Positions 20,462 to 30,804 of a stretch of DNA of 64,000 nt are shown here, piece after piece. How positions within the stretch are numbered: position 1 is the first letter of the stretch; each line of letters starts with the position of its first letter. The stretch is from Salvia splendens (taxonomy: Eukaryota > Streptophyta > Magnoliopsida > Lamiales > Lamiaceae), in assembly GCF_004379255.2 (NCBI RefSeq), contig NC_056041.1, positions 18,445,559 through 18,509,558 of the forward strand. Direction: 5' to 3'. Under the pieces are notes generated by a model. It saw only the letters and a list, made by a program, of their open reading frames with translations. It ran no database searches and was not told the origin of the DNA. The position numbers were made by a program, and so were the translations under genes.

Positions 20462-22543
20462 ATGCATACCAGATCACATAACACCCATAATACCGTTCGT
20501 GATAACCGTGAGGAAGCTAGTCCAGCTCGCAGGTCTGAAAAACGGCCTCGGGAGACATCTACCTCCGGTTCTCACGAAGAAGGAACAAGCCACTCCAGGA
20601 GTCATCGCACCGAGTCTTCCCAGCAGCCCGATTTAAATGAAGCTGTCAAGCTGTTCTTGGCCGAGAAGCAGGAGGAGTTCTTAACCTTCCTGCAGAAGAG
20701 CCAACAGCCGGAGAAGACAACGACGGATTCTCCCTCCTCATCTAGGCATGAAAGTCACTACCGCAGTAGTGACGTGTCTTCCAGGAGAAAGAATCCTCAA
20801 CCCCGACATGTTCCAGTTCCTCCTCGGTACCGGAACCACAGGAGAACTCCATATCCTCCGTACCGAAGAGATGTCGGGTTCGCCATGTACGGAGCATTAA
20901 AGACTCCGTTCTCGGACGATATCACCCGAACTCCTTTGCCGCGGAACTACCGAACTCCGTCGATAACCTATGACGGACTCGTGGATCCTCATGATTTCTT
21001 GGGACGCTATCAATATAACATGGCGAACCAGGGTCTCAACGAGGTCCACATGTGCAAGCTGTTCCCCGAGCTGCTCATCGGGAACGCCAGAAGGTGGTTC
21101 GACAGCCTTCCTCAAGGCAGCATTAGATCCTACCGAGATCTAATGGATGCTTTCCACAGGAGGTTCTTTCAGAAAGCGGAAGCCCGGATCACTTCGGCTC
21201 AGTTGCTTTCTATTCGTCAAGGTCGCGACGAAAAAATCAGCGACTTTATGACAAGATTCCACAAGGAATGCCTGCAAGTAGACGATCTCAACGATCTGCT
21301 TGTCATCTCGGCATTCCAAAATGGAATCCTGCCTGGAGCTCTCTACAGGAAGCTCGTTGAGTGCGGTCCGCAGACAGCTCAGGAAATGTGGGACATTGTG
21401 GACCAGTACTCCCGGGCCGATGAGGCAGACCGTCGCAAACGGTCGTTAGACAGCTCATCGTCCCGAGGAGACAGAAGGAAGCCCGATCATAGCGATCAGG
21501 GGCATCCTCGCCGGACTCCATTTGAAAGAATTCAAAGGGCTCCGGTGCGAGACAGATTGGGACCCCGTCTCAACCCCGAGAAGCCGCCTGCTCAGTTCGT
21601 ACCGCTGAACAAGTCAAGAGCGGAAATTTTCGAACTACATTCCGATATGTTCGAAAGACCAAAGCGGATGACGAAATCAGCCGTGCGGCGACCTCAGGAT
21701 CAATATTGCTCCTTCCATCAAGCCCACGGACACGATACCGAGGAGTGCCGAGATTTGGCTGCAGGTATTGATGTTCTTGTGAAAACAGGAACGTTAAAAA
21801 AATACCAAAGCAAGCAGCCGAAAAAGAACAAAAGGCAGAGAGGTGCGAACTGCAATCCTCAGGATCCGAAAAGGCATGAGGATCCCGAAGACGACGACGA
21901 GCCGCAATATGATGGAGTAATCCAGACTATTGATGCTCTCCCTGCCGGGAAGACTAAGTCGTCCCTAAAAGCAGAACGCAGAGGTTCCAATCAAGAGGAG
22001 CCAACACATAAAAGGCTGAAGAAAGACGAAGTGATTACATTTTCAGATGCCGATCCCGTCCCAGCCATCTCTCCTCACCAAGACGCTATTGTCATTCAAG
22101 CCGGAGTGGCAAACAAACTGATCCACAGAGTATTTGTGGATACAGGAGCATCAGTCAGCATTCTTTTTAAAGAATGTTTCGATAAAATGGAAGTGGATCC
22201 AGCTCGGCTTAGTCCGGCTCCACTTCCTCTGAAAAGTTTCGCCCAGGAGGACACCCGCCCTGAAGGCATTATCAGCCTTCCGATCACGGTGGGAAAAGCG
22301 CCTACAAGCTCCAATACGATGATCGAGTTCTTTGTGGTGAAAGCTCGGTCCCCGTACAACATCATCCTGGGGAGAGACTGGCTCAACACAGTTCGGGCCG
22401 TTTGCTCTACTTATCACCTCACCATCAAGATCCCTACTAAAGGAGGGATAGCGGTCATCCGAGGTGACCAAAAGAGAGCAAAGGAATGTCTACAAATTGC
22501 GCTTAGAAGTGCCGAGCAGTCAGATCGGCACCATCAAGCATAG
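20462..22543 (+). CDS. Gag-protease polyprotein of the Tat element
   Basis: 693 aa; start ATG at 20462, the first in the long frame after the leader. Residues 1-140 are polar and charged. About 165-325 is the gag capsid-like domain (ITYDGLVDPHDFLGRY, WFDSLPQGSI, FHRRFFQKAE, ISDFMTRFHKECLQ). About 416-430 has a C-x2-H-x4-H-x4-C-like cluster (CSFHQAHGHDTEEC) that could bind zinc and RNA. The aspartic protease active site VDTGAS is at about 559, with the later IILGRDWL motif supporting a retropepsin fold. It ends with UAG at 22541, and pol follows in the same frame, so Pol is probably made by readthrough. Confidence 0.93.
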   Translation: MHTRSHNTHNTVRDNREEASPARRSEKRPRETSTSGSHEEGTSHSRSHRTESSQQPDLNEAVKLFLAEKQEEFLTFLQKSQQPEKTTTDSPSSSRHESHYRSSDVSSRRKNPQPRHVPVPPRYRNHRRTPYPPYRRDVGFAMYGALKTPFSDDITRTPLPRNYRTPSITYDGLVDPHDFLGRYQYNMANQGLNEVHMCKLFPELLIGNARRWFDSLPQGSIRSYRDLMDAFHRRFFQKAEARITSAQLLSIRQGRDEKISDFMTRFHKECLQVDDLNDLLVISAFQNGILPGALYRKLVECGPQTAQEMWDIVDQYSRADEADRRKRSLDSSSSRGDRRKPDHSDQGHPRRTPFERIQRAPVRDRLGPRLNPEKPPAQFVPLNKSRAEIFELHSDMFERPKRMTKSAVRRPQDQYCSFHQAHGHDTEECRDLAAGIDVLVKTGTLKKYQSKQPKKNKRQRGANCNPQDPKRHEDPEDDDEPQYDGVIQTIDALPAGKTKSSLKAERRGSNQEEPTHKRLKKDEVITFSDADPVPAISPHQDAIVIQAGVANKLIHRVFVDTGASVSILFKECFDKMEVDPARLSPAPLPLKSFAQEDTRPEGIISLPITVGKAPTSSNTMIEFFVVKARSPYNIILGRDWLNTVRAVCSTYHLTIKIPTKGGIAVIRGDQKRAKECLQIALRSAEQSDRHHQA

Positions 22544-22549
22544 CAATCA
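22541..22549 (+). promoter_or_regulatory. Leaky stop codon context between gag-pro and pol
   Basis: TAG CAA TCA. This matches the UAG-CAR-YYA readthrough signal known from tobamovirus replicase genes. No other stop separates the two frames; the next ATG in frame is at 22571. Readthrough is inferred from context, not shown. Confidence 0.7.
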
Positions 22550-22570
22550 CAGCAGCCGGAGTCAGAGACG

Positions 22571-25500
22571 ATGACCGAAGTCATACCGGAGCCGAACTCG
22601 ATGACAGTTCAGCTGTATGAAGACGATCCATCCAGAACGGTTAAGATCGGCTTCGCGGGAACGCCTCTACTTCGGGAAAAAACCATCCAGCTCCTCAAGG
22701 AGTATAAAGACGTCTTTGCATGGTCTCCGTTGGACATGACCGGAGTGCCCCCCGAGGTAATCACTCATCGGTTAAATATTGATCCTTCGGTCCGGCCGAT
22801 AAAACAGAAGCAAAGACTCTTTGCGGCAGAACGAAGTCAAGTCATCCATGACGAAGTCCGTCAATTATTGAAGGCGGATGTGTTATTCGAAGTGAAGTAT
22901 CCTTCGTGGGTGGCCAATCCTGTCATGATCAAGAAAAAGGAAGGAGGATGGCGGATGTGCATAGATTTCACCGATCTAAATAAGCATTGTCCCAAAGATT
23001 GCTATCCCCTTCCGAATATAGATAAAAAAGTAGAAGCTTTGATCGGCTTCGAAATTTTCTGTTTTCTTGATTTATACAAAGGATATCACCAAGTGTTGAT
23101 GGATGAGAGTGACGCTCCGAAAACAGCTTTCATTACCGATTTCGGCATTTTCGCTTATAAAAAGATGCCATTCGGTTTAAAGAATGCCGGAGCCACTTAT
23201 CAAAGGATGGTAGACAAGCTTTTTCGGCACCTGATTGGAAAGGAGGTCGAAGTGTATGTTGACGATATAGTCGTCAAAAGCAAAAGCACTTCGGAGTACG
23301 AGCACAACCTTAAGTCCACTCTCAACGTGCTCAAGAAAGCCAACCTCAAACTTAATCCCCAAAAGTGTACCTTTTTGGTAGATTCGGGAAAGTTTCTGGG
23401 TTGTTGGGTTTCAAAGGACGGACTCAAGGCAAACCCCTCAAAAGTTCAAGTCGTTCAGAACATGGCAATGCCGAAGTCCATACATGACGTGCAAAGGCTA
23501 ACCGGATGTCTAGCCGCACTGAATCGATTCCTTTCCCAAGCAGCCGAAAAGCAACTGCCGTTCTTCAAGGTGTTGAAAAAGGCGCCAAAGTTCGAGTGGG
23601 GAGCCGAGCAGAAAAAGGCCTTTGACGAGCTCAAAAGTTATCTAGCCGAGCTTCCTATTCTCTCTGCTCCAACCGAAGCCGAAGTAATATTCTTATACTT
23701 AGCGGCATCCGATCAAACCATTAGCGCGGTGCTTGTACGAGAAGAAGGCCTAAAGCAGTTTCCCATCTACTTTACAAGCCGAGCATTAAGAGGTCCAGAA
23801 ACAAGGTATCAACCTCTGGAAAAAATTGCTCTGGCATTAGTAAATGCAGCAAGGAGACTGCGGCCATACTTCTATGCTCACAAGGTATGCGTCTTAACCG
23901 ATCTGCCTCTTCGGCAAGTTTTGACCAAGCCAGAAGCATCAGGCAGAATCGCCAAATGGGCCATAGAGCTGGGAGAACACTCAATCGAGTACCTACCTCG
24001 AAAAGCCATCAAGGGACAAGCCTTGGCAGATTTTCTTGCAGAGGCCAAGTTCGATCAAGCAATCCCTGTCATTGCCGAACAGAAAAATTCTGCCAATGCC
24101 GAACTAGCACAGCCCTTGGAATCCGAAGTAGAGCCGCCAGACTGCTGGAGCGGATTCGTAGATGGAGCTTCAAACAAGATGGGAAGTGGAGCTGGTATTT
24201 TACTCGTCGCTCCCGACGGACACGAGGTAACCTACTCACTTCGGTTCCTATTCCCCACTACTAATAATGAAGCCGAGTACGAAGCCCTCCTTGCCGGACT
24301 CCAGTTAGCGCAAAGTCTGCTCGTCAAATCTCTCAAAGTCCATTGTGATTCACAAGTCATAGTAAATCACATGTTGGGTACAAGTGAAGCCCGTGACGAG
24401 AGAATGAAGAAGTATTTGGACAAAGCGCAAAGCATCAGCCGAAGTTTCTCCTATTTTCGGATAATCCGCGTTCCCAGGGCGGAAAATAGCCGAGCAGATA
24501 CCTTAAGTAAGTTGGCCTCAGATCCGAGCTCAAAGGCGGAAGAATTAATGCATCGAAGCATTGATGAAGCCGAGGTACATTCAGTGTCCAGCTCGCCGAA
24601 CTGGATGACGCCAATCTTGCAGTATCTGGATCAAGGACAATTGCCCGAGGATAAGAGAGAAGCTCGGAAGATCACGTGCCGAGCACTCCGGTACGAACTT
24701 CATGAAGGAGTCCTCTTTAGAAAGTCTTACCTCCAGCCGTTATTGCGGTGCGTAGGACCAGAAGAGACGGACTACATCCTCAGAGAAGTTCATGAAGGAT
24801 CGTGCGGCAGCCACATCGGAGCTAGAGCTTTAGCTAAAAAAGTTCTAAGATGGGGATATTACTGGCCAACCTTGGTACAAGAAGCAGTGCAGCTCGTCAA
24901 GACATGCCCGAAGTGCCAAATCCATGCAAATATCCCAAGGATGCCGCAGACCGATCTATCCACTATGCAAAGCCCTTGGCCTTTCATGCAATGGGGCATA
25001 GACATAGTGGGACCACTTCCTCAAGCTCCTCGGCAAATGAAATTCCTAATCGTTGCCGTGGACTACTTCACGAAGTGGGTGGAAGCTGAACCATTAACTG
25101 CGATAACGAGCTCAAAGGCATTGGACTTCGTCTGGAAGAACATATTGTGCCGATTTGGCATACCCCACATCCTCATCTCGGATAACGGGACTCAGTTCAC
25201 CGACAAGACGTTCAAGAATTGGTGCCAAGAGCTGAATATTCAACAGCGGTTCACTTCGGTCTCTCATCCACAAGCAAACGGACAAACGGAGGTAACAAAT
25301 CGTATCCTGGTGAAAGGGTTAAAAGCTCGGTTAGAACAAGCCAAAGGACAATGGGTAGAAAATCTCCCTCAAGTCCTATGGTCCTACCGAACTACACCCA
25401 CAACCTCCAACGGTGAAACTCCGTACAGTCTTGTGTACGGCACTGAAGCCGTGATTCCGGTGGAGATCGGCGTACCCAGTCCCCGAACTCTAAATTTCTC

Positions 25501-25834
25501 CTCAGAAATGAATGACGACGGACTGAGAGCCGAGCTAGATCTTGCCGAAGAAAGAAGAGAATTGGCATGCATAAAAGCAGCCAAGTACAAGGAGCAAGTA
25601 ACCCGGTATTACAACCAAAGGGTGAAGAAGCTACAATTTCAAGTGGGAGATCTCGTCTTGAGAAACAACGAAGTAAGCCGAGCAGAAAAGCTAGGCAAGC
25701 TCGAACCCACATGGGAAGGTCCGTATCGGGTGTCAGAAGTCCTCGGCAAAGGGTCTTACAAATTGGCTCACATGTCAGGAGAACAGGTACCCCGAACATG
25801 GCACATTTCCAACCTCAAAAAGTTCCATTTGTAA
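22571..25834 (+). CDS. Pol of the Tat element: RT, two RNase H domains, integrase
   Basis: 1087 aa from the ATG at 22571; the frame is continuous with gag apart from the UAG. Reverse transcriptase at about 85-300 with MCIDFTDLNK, PFGLKNAGATYQ and the catalytic YVDD near 228. First RNase H of the retroelement type at about 345-470. A second, archaeal-like RNase H at about 525-650 (FVDGASNKMGSGAGI, NNEAEYEALLAGL, HCDSQVIVNHM, ENSRADTLSKLAS). Integrase from about 740 with an H-x-H/CPKC zinc region and DDE residues at WGIDIVGP, ISDNGTQF and QANGQTEV. No internal stop or frameshift is visible. The dual RNase H is the diagnostic Tat feature. I see no chromodomain. Confidence 0.95.
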   Translation: MTEVIPEPNSMTVQLYEDDPSRTVKIGFAGTPLLREKTIQLLKEYKDVFAWSPLDMTGVPPEVITHRLNIDPSVRPIKQKQRLFAAERSQVIHDEVRQLLKADVLFEVKYPSWVANPVMIKKKEGGWRMCIDFTDLNKHCPKDCYPLPNIDKKVEALIGFEIFCFLDLYKGYHQVLMDESDAPKTAFITDFGIFAYKKMPFGLKNAGATYQRMVDKLFRHLIGKEVEVYVDDIVVKSKSTSEYEHNLKSTLNVLKKANLKLNPQKCTFLVDSGKFLGCWVSKDGLKANPSKVQVVQNMAMPKSIHDVQRLTGCLAALNRFLSQAAEKQLPFFKVLKKAPKFEWGAEQKKAFDELKSYLAELPILSAPTEAEVIFLYLAASDQTISAVLVREEGLKQFPIYFTSRALRGPETRYQPLEKIALALVNAARRLRPYFYAHKVCVLTDLPLRQVLTKPEASGRIAKWAIELGEHSIEYLPRKAIKGQALADFLAEAKFDQAIPVIAEQKNSANAELAQPLESEVEPPDCWSGFVDGASNKMGSGAGILLVAPDGHEVTYSLRFLFPTTNNEAEYEALLAGLQLAQSLLVKSLKVHCDSQVIVNHMLGTSEARDERMKKYLDKAQSISRSFSYFRIIRVPRAENSRADTLSKLASDPSSKAEELMHRSIDEAEVHSVSSSPNWMTPILQYLDQGQLPEDKREARKITCRALRYELHEGVLFRKSYLQPLLRCVGPEETDYILREVHEGSCGSHIGARALAKKVLRWGYYWPTLVQEAVQLVKTCPKCQIHANIPRMPQTDLSTMQSPWPFMQWGIDIVGPLPQAPRQMKFLIVAVDYFTKWVEAEPLTAITSSKALDFVWKNILCRFGIPHILISDNGTQFTDKTFKNWCQELNIQQRFTSVSHPQANGQTEVTNRILVKGLKARLEQAKGQWVENLPQVLWSYRTTPTTSNGETPYSLVYGTEAVIPVEIGVPSPRTLNFSSEMNDDGLRAELDLAEERRELACIKAAKYKEQVTRYYNQRVKKLQFQVGDLVLRNNEVSRAEKLGKLEPTWEGPYRVSEVLGKGSYKLAHMSGEQVPRTWHISNLKKFHL

Positions 25835-26029
25835 GAGACAGTCCGGTCAGTCAGTCTTGAGTCTTGTTCAGTCAATGTGCTTTATTTGGTTTACTTGGTC
25901 TTTATTTGTCTCTGTGCGTTTTGTCTATATGCGTTTTGTCTGTCTCTGTGCGTGTCGTCTCTTACAAATGTTACTGAGGTATCTTGTTCTTCGAAGGCTG
26001 ATCCCCTTCTTAGAACATATACAAGCTAA

Positions 26030-26580
26030 ACAATTGTGAGTCAAAGCTTCTACAGAAGATACAAGACCACAATTCAGCTTAAACAAGCAGTTCGTCTGAA
26101 ACGAGCTGCAACAAGCCAACGATTGTGAAGTCCAAGCTTCTAAAGAGGATACAAGACCACAATTCAGCTTAAACAAGCACTTCGTCTGAAACGAACTGCA
26201 ATAAGCCAACGATTGTGAAGTCAAAGCTTCTAAAGAGGATACAAGACCACAATTCGGCTTAAAAATCAAGCACTTCGTCTGAAACGAACTGCAACGAAAG
26301 TCCGATTCTCGCGATAAAACTTGCCTGAATTAGGACAAGGGAAAGTCCGATCCACGCGATAAAACTCGCCGAATTAGGACAAGGGAAAGTCCGATCCCCA
26401 AATTAGGACAACGGAAAGTCTGATCCGAGCGATAAAACTCGCCAAATTAGGACACAAGCTTAGTCCGGTCAAAGATGTTTATTTCATCAGACCAAAGACG
26501 AGTCCGGTCAAAGATGTTTATTTCATCAGACCAAAGACGAGTCCGGTCAAAAAAGAGTTCACTTCGTAAGACCAAGGACA
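26030..26580 (+). repeat. Three tandem-repeat arrays in the Tat 3' untranslated region
   Basis: Array A, about 89-90 bp by three (26030-26295), core GATTGTGAAGTC plus TTCGTCTGAAACGAACTGCA. Array B, about 44-46 bp by four, one shortened (26296-26460), core GCGATAAAACTCGCC. Array C, about 39 bp by three (26461-26580), core AGTCCGGTCAAAGATG. Tat elements are known for rapidly changing repeats here. Confidence 0.85.
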
Positions 26581-26631
26581 AACATCGACTTACCCCGTAC
26601 CTTTATCCAGAATACCGAAGTAATTCACTTC

Positions 26632-26648
26632 GCTTTCCGGGGGGGTAG
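26632..26648 (+). other. Polypurine tract of the Tat element
   Basis: CCGGGGGGGTAG precedes the 3' LTR TGATGGAG; the G run is the probable plus-strand primer. Confidence 0.7.
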
Positions 26649-27325
26649 TGATGGAGTACGTACTAAACAAGGTACTAAACAAGCCCAACAGCAGTAAAGC
26701 CCATCAGCCTAAAGCCCAAGAAAGAGTATCAGTTCGGCATGACTAAAGAGTATCAGAGTTCAGTTCGGCACAACCAAAGAGTTCGGCCCCAGCCTACAGC
26801 TCGGTAAAAGCCAACCAATCAAACTCTGCTCTCAGGTCGGCATCAAGCTCTACTCTCAGATCGGCAAAAGCTGCTCGGCCATAATTCAGCAGTTCGGTCT
26901 CAGTATTTGACCGAACTAGGAGATAGTGGACTCATGCAGGATTTCCACCTCCACTACACCCACGATCTATTTAGTGGTGTCAAGCAGTCATTAACTCATG
27001 CAGGATAGTGGACCCATGCAAGATCGCCACGATCTCCACGACATCCACTACCTAGTAAATAGCTGCATGCCACGATCTTGGTCCTTTGTATAAATAGAAC
27101 CTAGATCAGATAAATAGGGGGACATTCTCTCAATCTCTAGAGATAGAATACAAAATAGCAAGTCTGTATTGTAAGCTGTAGAAAACAGATCAAGCAATAC
27201 AACTCTGCCTTCTTTTCTTCCCGTGGACGTAGATTTACCTCAGTAAATCGAACCACGTAAATTCTCTGTGTCGTGATCTGCGTTTTTCCTGCATTCACTA
27301 ACATCAAATTTTCGCGGATTCATCA
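26649..27325 (+). repeat. 3' LTR of the Tat element
   Basis: 677 bp, partner of 19711-20385, followed by the TATGG duplication. Confidence 0.95.
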
Positions 27326-27330
27326 TATGG

Positions 27331-29377
27331 CAATCGTCAAACTCAGTCATGTCCAGCCAATCATAAAAAGTCTGAAAATGAAAGTGTTGAATATCTTAAT
27401 TTAAATTTGTCGAATGAAGCCATCTGTCTATACTCGAGGCACGTGGAATTGACTTTTGGACTTATATAACATCTTCTTCAACAAGTGATAAATGGTCCAC
27501 AAATTCTAATTTCAGCGCTTGTGGAAGGTGTTCTTCTCCTTTTGAGCTATAGATAAATGCTAAATGAAAAATCCCTCGATTCACTCATCACTATGTCAGC
27601 CCTCAGGGTCGCTAACGGCCTTAGATTAAATCTCGTATAGTATTAAATTATTCGATTTCAAGATCTAATGCTGTTCGGTTGTCTTTTATCTATCTCTTCT
27701 CTTCACCATTCATGGGTCTCACGACACTTTTTACTCTATCTCTTTATGAAGAGACAATACATGTAACCCGTTATCTCTTAATCATCTATTTTCTTAACTA
27801 TTTATGGGTATCACCAATTTCATTTCATTTTTATTTTGTATTTCCAACAAGTTTAATTTAAAATTATTTTGATACTATAAAATTGCCATTCTAATTTTAA
27901 TAATATCAAAATGACATTATTCGAATCCTCATATTTTTAGATAAAAAATGAGTGAGTGATAGTTTCTTTGGTGTAAAAAAAATATTATGATGAATGAGAT
28001 ATTTATAGATGAGTTTATGATAAATTGGATAAAAAATAATTGAAAAAAACTGGTAATATTTGGAAAAGTGGAAAAATTATTATACTTTTTTTATTTTAAA
28101 ATAAACAAAACGGTCAAAATACGACATCGCGGGCGTCGAGTGAACGTCATCACTCAACCACAACGCGCCACGTGGGGAGGCGCGTGGCTCGCTGGCTCGC
28201 TAGCCATCTCCCTCGAAGAGAAGCTCCAAGAGACAATCCATCTGCAACGCGGGCTCGCCGCTAACTCGTCTCAGCGAGACGAACCCGAGCTGCGGTCGAG
28301 ACGGCTCGTAGTTGCCTTAAGATATCATATTATTCACATGACAATCTATTATTATTAAATTAAATTCAATAGATAAGCATAAATATGCCATTTTTTTTTA
28401 TATTTTGCAGTTATGGCATGGTCTATTATGTCGCCCTCTATATTCTAATACCATTATTTTGCTAATTTTGTGATTTCAATAATAATGATAATATCGTCAA
28501 TTCATAACAAGAAAATTATGATATTACTATAATGAATAAATTGTGTAGTAGTTTTAGACTAATTAACTTTTTAGCTATGATGACGTAATTTAACATTGAA
28601 GAGTACAAATATAAAATACTCCTATAACCTTAAAATACTACTCCCTCTTTGTATTAGAGTAGTAGTTTTAGACTAATTAACCTTTTAGCTATGATGACGT
28701 AATTTAACATTGAAGAGTCCAAATATAAAATAGTATAACCTTAAAATACTACTCCCTCTTTAGTATTAGAGTTGAGTCGTATTTTTATTTGGCAAAAAAA
28801 CAACACATCTTATTATCTACTATCTTAGTGCTTTATTCTTTGTTCATACTTTATTTTATCTCCGTTTCATACTTCTTTATTTCATGTGAACAATATTTTC
28901 TTAAGTCTTAGTGAAGAAAATGTTTTATTATTGGAGGACAATGGGAATACTTAACATTCACAGTTAGATTTTATTGTTGTCATGACTTAAAAGAAACAAT
29001 GTAATACAATTCTACTCATAATGAGTAATTTGTAAGAGCTTGATGATAAACTTAAAATAGTATACTGTTATTTACGTGTTATTTATATCAAATTATTTAT
29101 AACAAACTATGTTAAGGAAGGTATAACACTAAGATGATTCAATTGTTTGACTCTAATTTTTCATTTGCGACTTAGTGAGACATATTTTCCGCCTTAAATT
29201 CCACAATTTCCATTATTTCGCTATCTTAATACTATTAGACATTATTATTATTATTTTGACGAGAATTCGTATACCTACATTGATAAGATTTTTCAGTAAT
29301 GTTATTTTTCCAAATTTTAATCTAATGGATATTACTATAATACTCTAATTTGATCTTAGTCCATCTCTATAGTACAC
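27331..29377. other. Intergenic AT-rich spacer
   Basis: No gene recognised. A GC-rich island at 28115-28325 looks like a transposon relic with no clear ends. An imperfect tandem duplication lies at 28547-28772. Confidence 0.5.
28547..28772. repeat. Tandem duplication of about 114 bp
   Basis: Unit 28547-28660 recurs at 28661-28772 with a few changes; each ends with TACTACTCCCTCTTT and TATTAGAGT. Confidence 0.85.
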
Positions 29378-29380
29378 TAA

Positions 29381-30073
29381 GGCCATGTTTGGTTGGCGGG
29401 AAAGTAAAGTTGGCAAGGAATATGATTCCTAGGAAAATGAATCTCTAGAATATGATTCCTAATAACTTTACTTTCCTGTGTTTGGAGAATACCAAGATTT
29501 TAAATTTTGTATTTCATATAAACACCAAACTAAAGATAAACTTATTATTATTTTATTTTTAAAAAGAATAATAATTTTTTTTAATAAATTATTAATTACA
29601 AATGACGACAATTATATTATTATTATATATATTATTATGATGGATAGTTTAAATATGAATCATTCATCACAATATATAATAATACAAGTATAATTATAGT
29701 TACATGGAGTATTATAATCATAAATGATTATAATAAAAATATAATAATAATAATTATTATTATTATTATTACTACTACTATTACTATTATAATATTTAAG
29801 GATATTATAATTAAATAAATTTTATAATTTAGAATTTCACTATGATTTTATTAATTATTTATTTCTAAAATAATAATTAGTATTTATTACAATATAATTT
29901 ATATTATATAATTATATTTTAATTTTTTAATAAGTTATTAATTATTATTATGATAATAAAAATTATATATAAATTTTATAATACAAAGTTATAATTATGA
30001 TCATTTTAATTATAGTTATTTATTATTCTGAAATTAAGTATGGTTTGTAATTTAAAATTATTTTTAAAACATT

Positions 30074-30153
<80 letters not shown>

Positions 30154-30359
30154 TAAATATGTAAGAATCCTAAAACTGGGAAAAAGAATACCTAAAAAAA
30201 GTGAGGATTCAGAATCCTGGAAAGTTGTACTAACTTTCCTTGTTCTTGGGATTTTGATTACTTTCCCAGTTTGATTAAAAATCGAAACAAACACAGGAAT
30301 TTAAAATTTAAGGAATCAGATTACTTTCCCAGGCAGAATCCTGGCAACCAAACATGGCC
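29381..30359. mobile_element. Tourist-like MITE with inverted GGCCATGTTTGGTTG ends
   Basis: 979 bp. Left end GGCCATGTTTGGTTGGC, right end its complement (16 of 17). Flanked by TAA on both sides (29378-29380 and 30360-30362). No ORF. The interior is extremely AT-rich, with TTA/ATT microsatellites; the subterminal arms carry GATTCCTAG/TACTTTCCC-type inverted pieces. Confidence 0.85.
30075..30153. repeat. TAA trinucleotide microsatellite
   Basis: About 26 uninterrupted TAA units inside the MITE. Likely length-polymorphic. Confidence 0.95.
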
Positions 30360-30438
30360 TAAGAGCATCTGCAACGGTGAGCAGGACGTCGTCCGTCCGT
30401 CCGTCCGTCCGTGACAGCGGCACGGAGACGCTGTCCGC

Positions 30439-30484
30439 CGCTGGCACGGCGCTGCTCGATGCATCGAGCACGTCCGTGCCAGCG
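30439..30484. repeat. Subterminal hairpin of Harbinger copy 2
   Basis: CGCTGGCACGG and CCGTGCCAGCG arms surround the perfect palindrome TGCTCGATGCATCGAGCA, with one small bulge. Confidence 0.85.
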
Positions 30485-30804
30485 AGCAGGTGACGTGGCC
30501 GGCGCTGATTGGGCAATGGCATAGCCGTTGCATTTGAATATATTTTTTTAAATCGGTTTTTAATTAAAAAAACCGATTAAAAATAAAAAAAATATTTTCC
30601 CACTTCCCAAAAAATTATATCCGTTTTCTACCCACTTTCATTTTTTTTTCATTTTCCCCCCCCCAAAAAAACACATTTTCATCTATAAATACCCCCACTT
30701 TCACACCACACTACACAATTCCCATCTACATTCTCTCATTTCTATTCTCATCTACATTCTCTCATCTCCATTCTCAATCTTTCTTCCACTCCTACAACAT
30801 AACA

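Larger units (their letters stand above)
19711..27325 (+). mobile_element. Young full-length Ty3/gypsy retrotransposon, Tat lineage
   Basis: 7615 bp. LTRs 19711-20385 and 26649-27325 differ at only a few positions (about 99.4% by eye), and the 5-bp duplication TATGG is exact (19706-19710 and 27326-27330), so insertion is very recent. PBS at 20387, PPT at about 26635-26648. Gag-protease and RT-RNaseH-RNaseH-integrase frames are both open and in the same frame, split by one UAG. The second, archaeal-type RNase H plus the long 3' untranslated region with tandem repeats are marks of the Tat group (Retand/Ogre relatives). Potentially autonomous. Confidence 0.96.

Noticed and set aside
26030..26580. 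CRISPR-like array
   Set aside because: The units are tandem without unique spacers, in a retrotransposon 3' region of a plant genome.
28115..28325. A small gene in the GC-rich island (ORF 28068-28358)
   Set aside because: No domain or splice signals; it looks like a transposon relic with Arg-rich chance translation.
30064..30294. ORF with a poly-isoleucine tract
   Set aside because: Translated TAA microsatellite inside a MITE.
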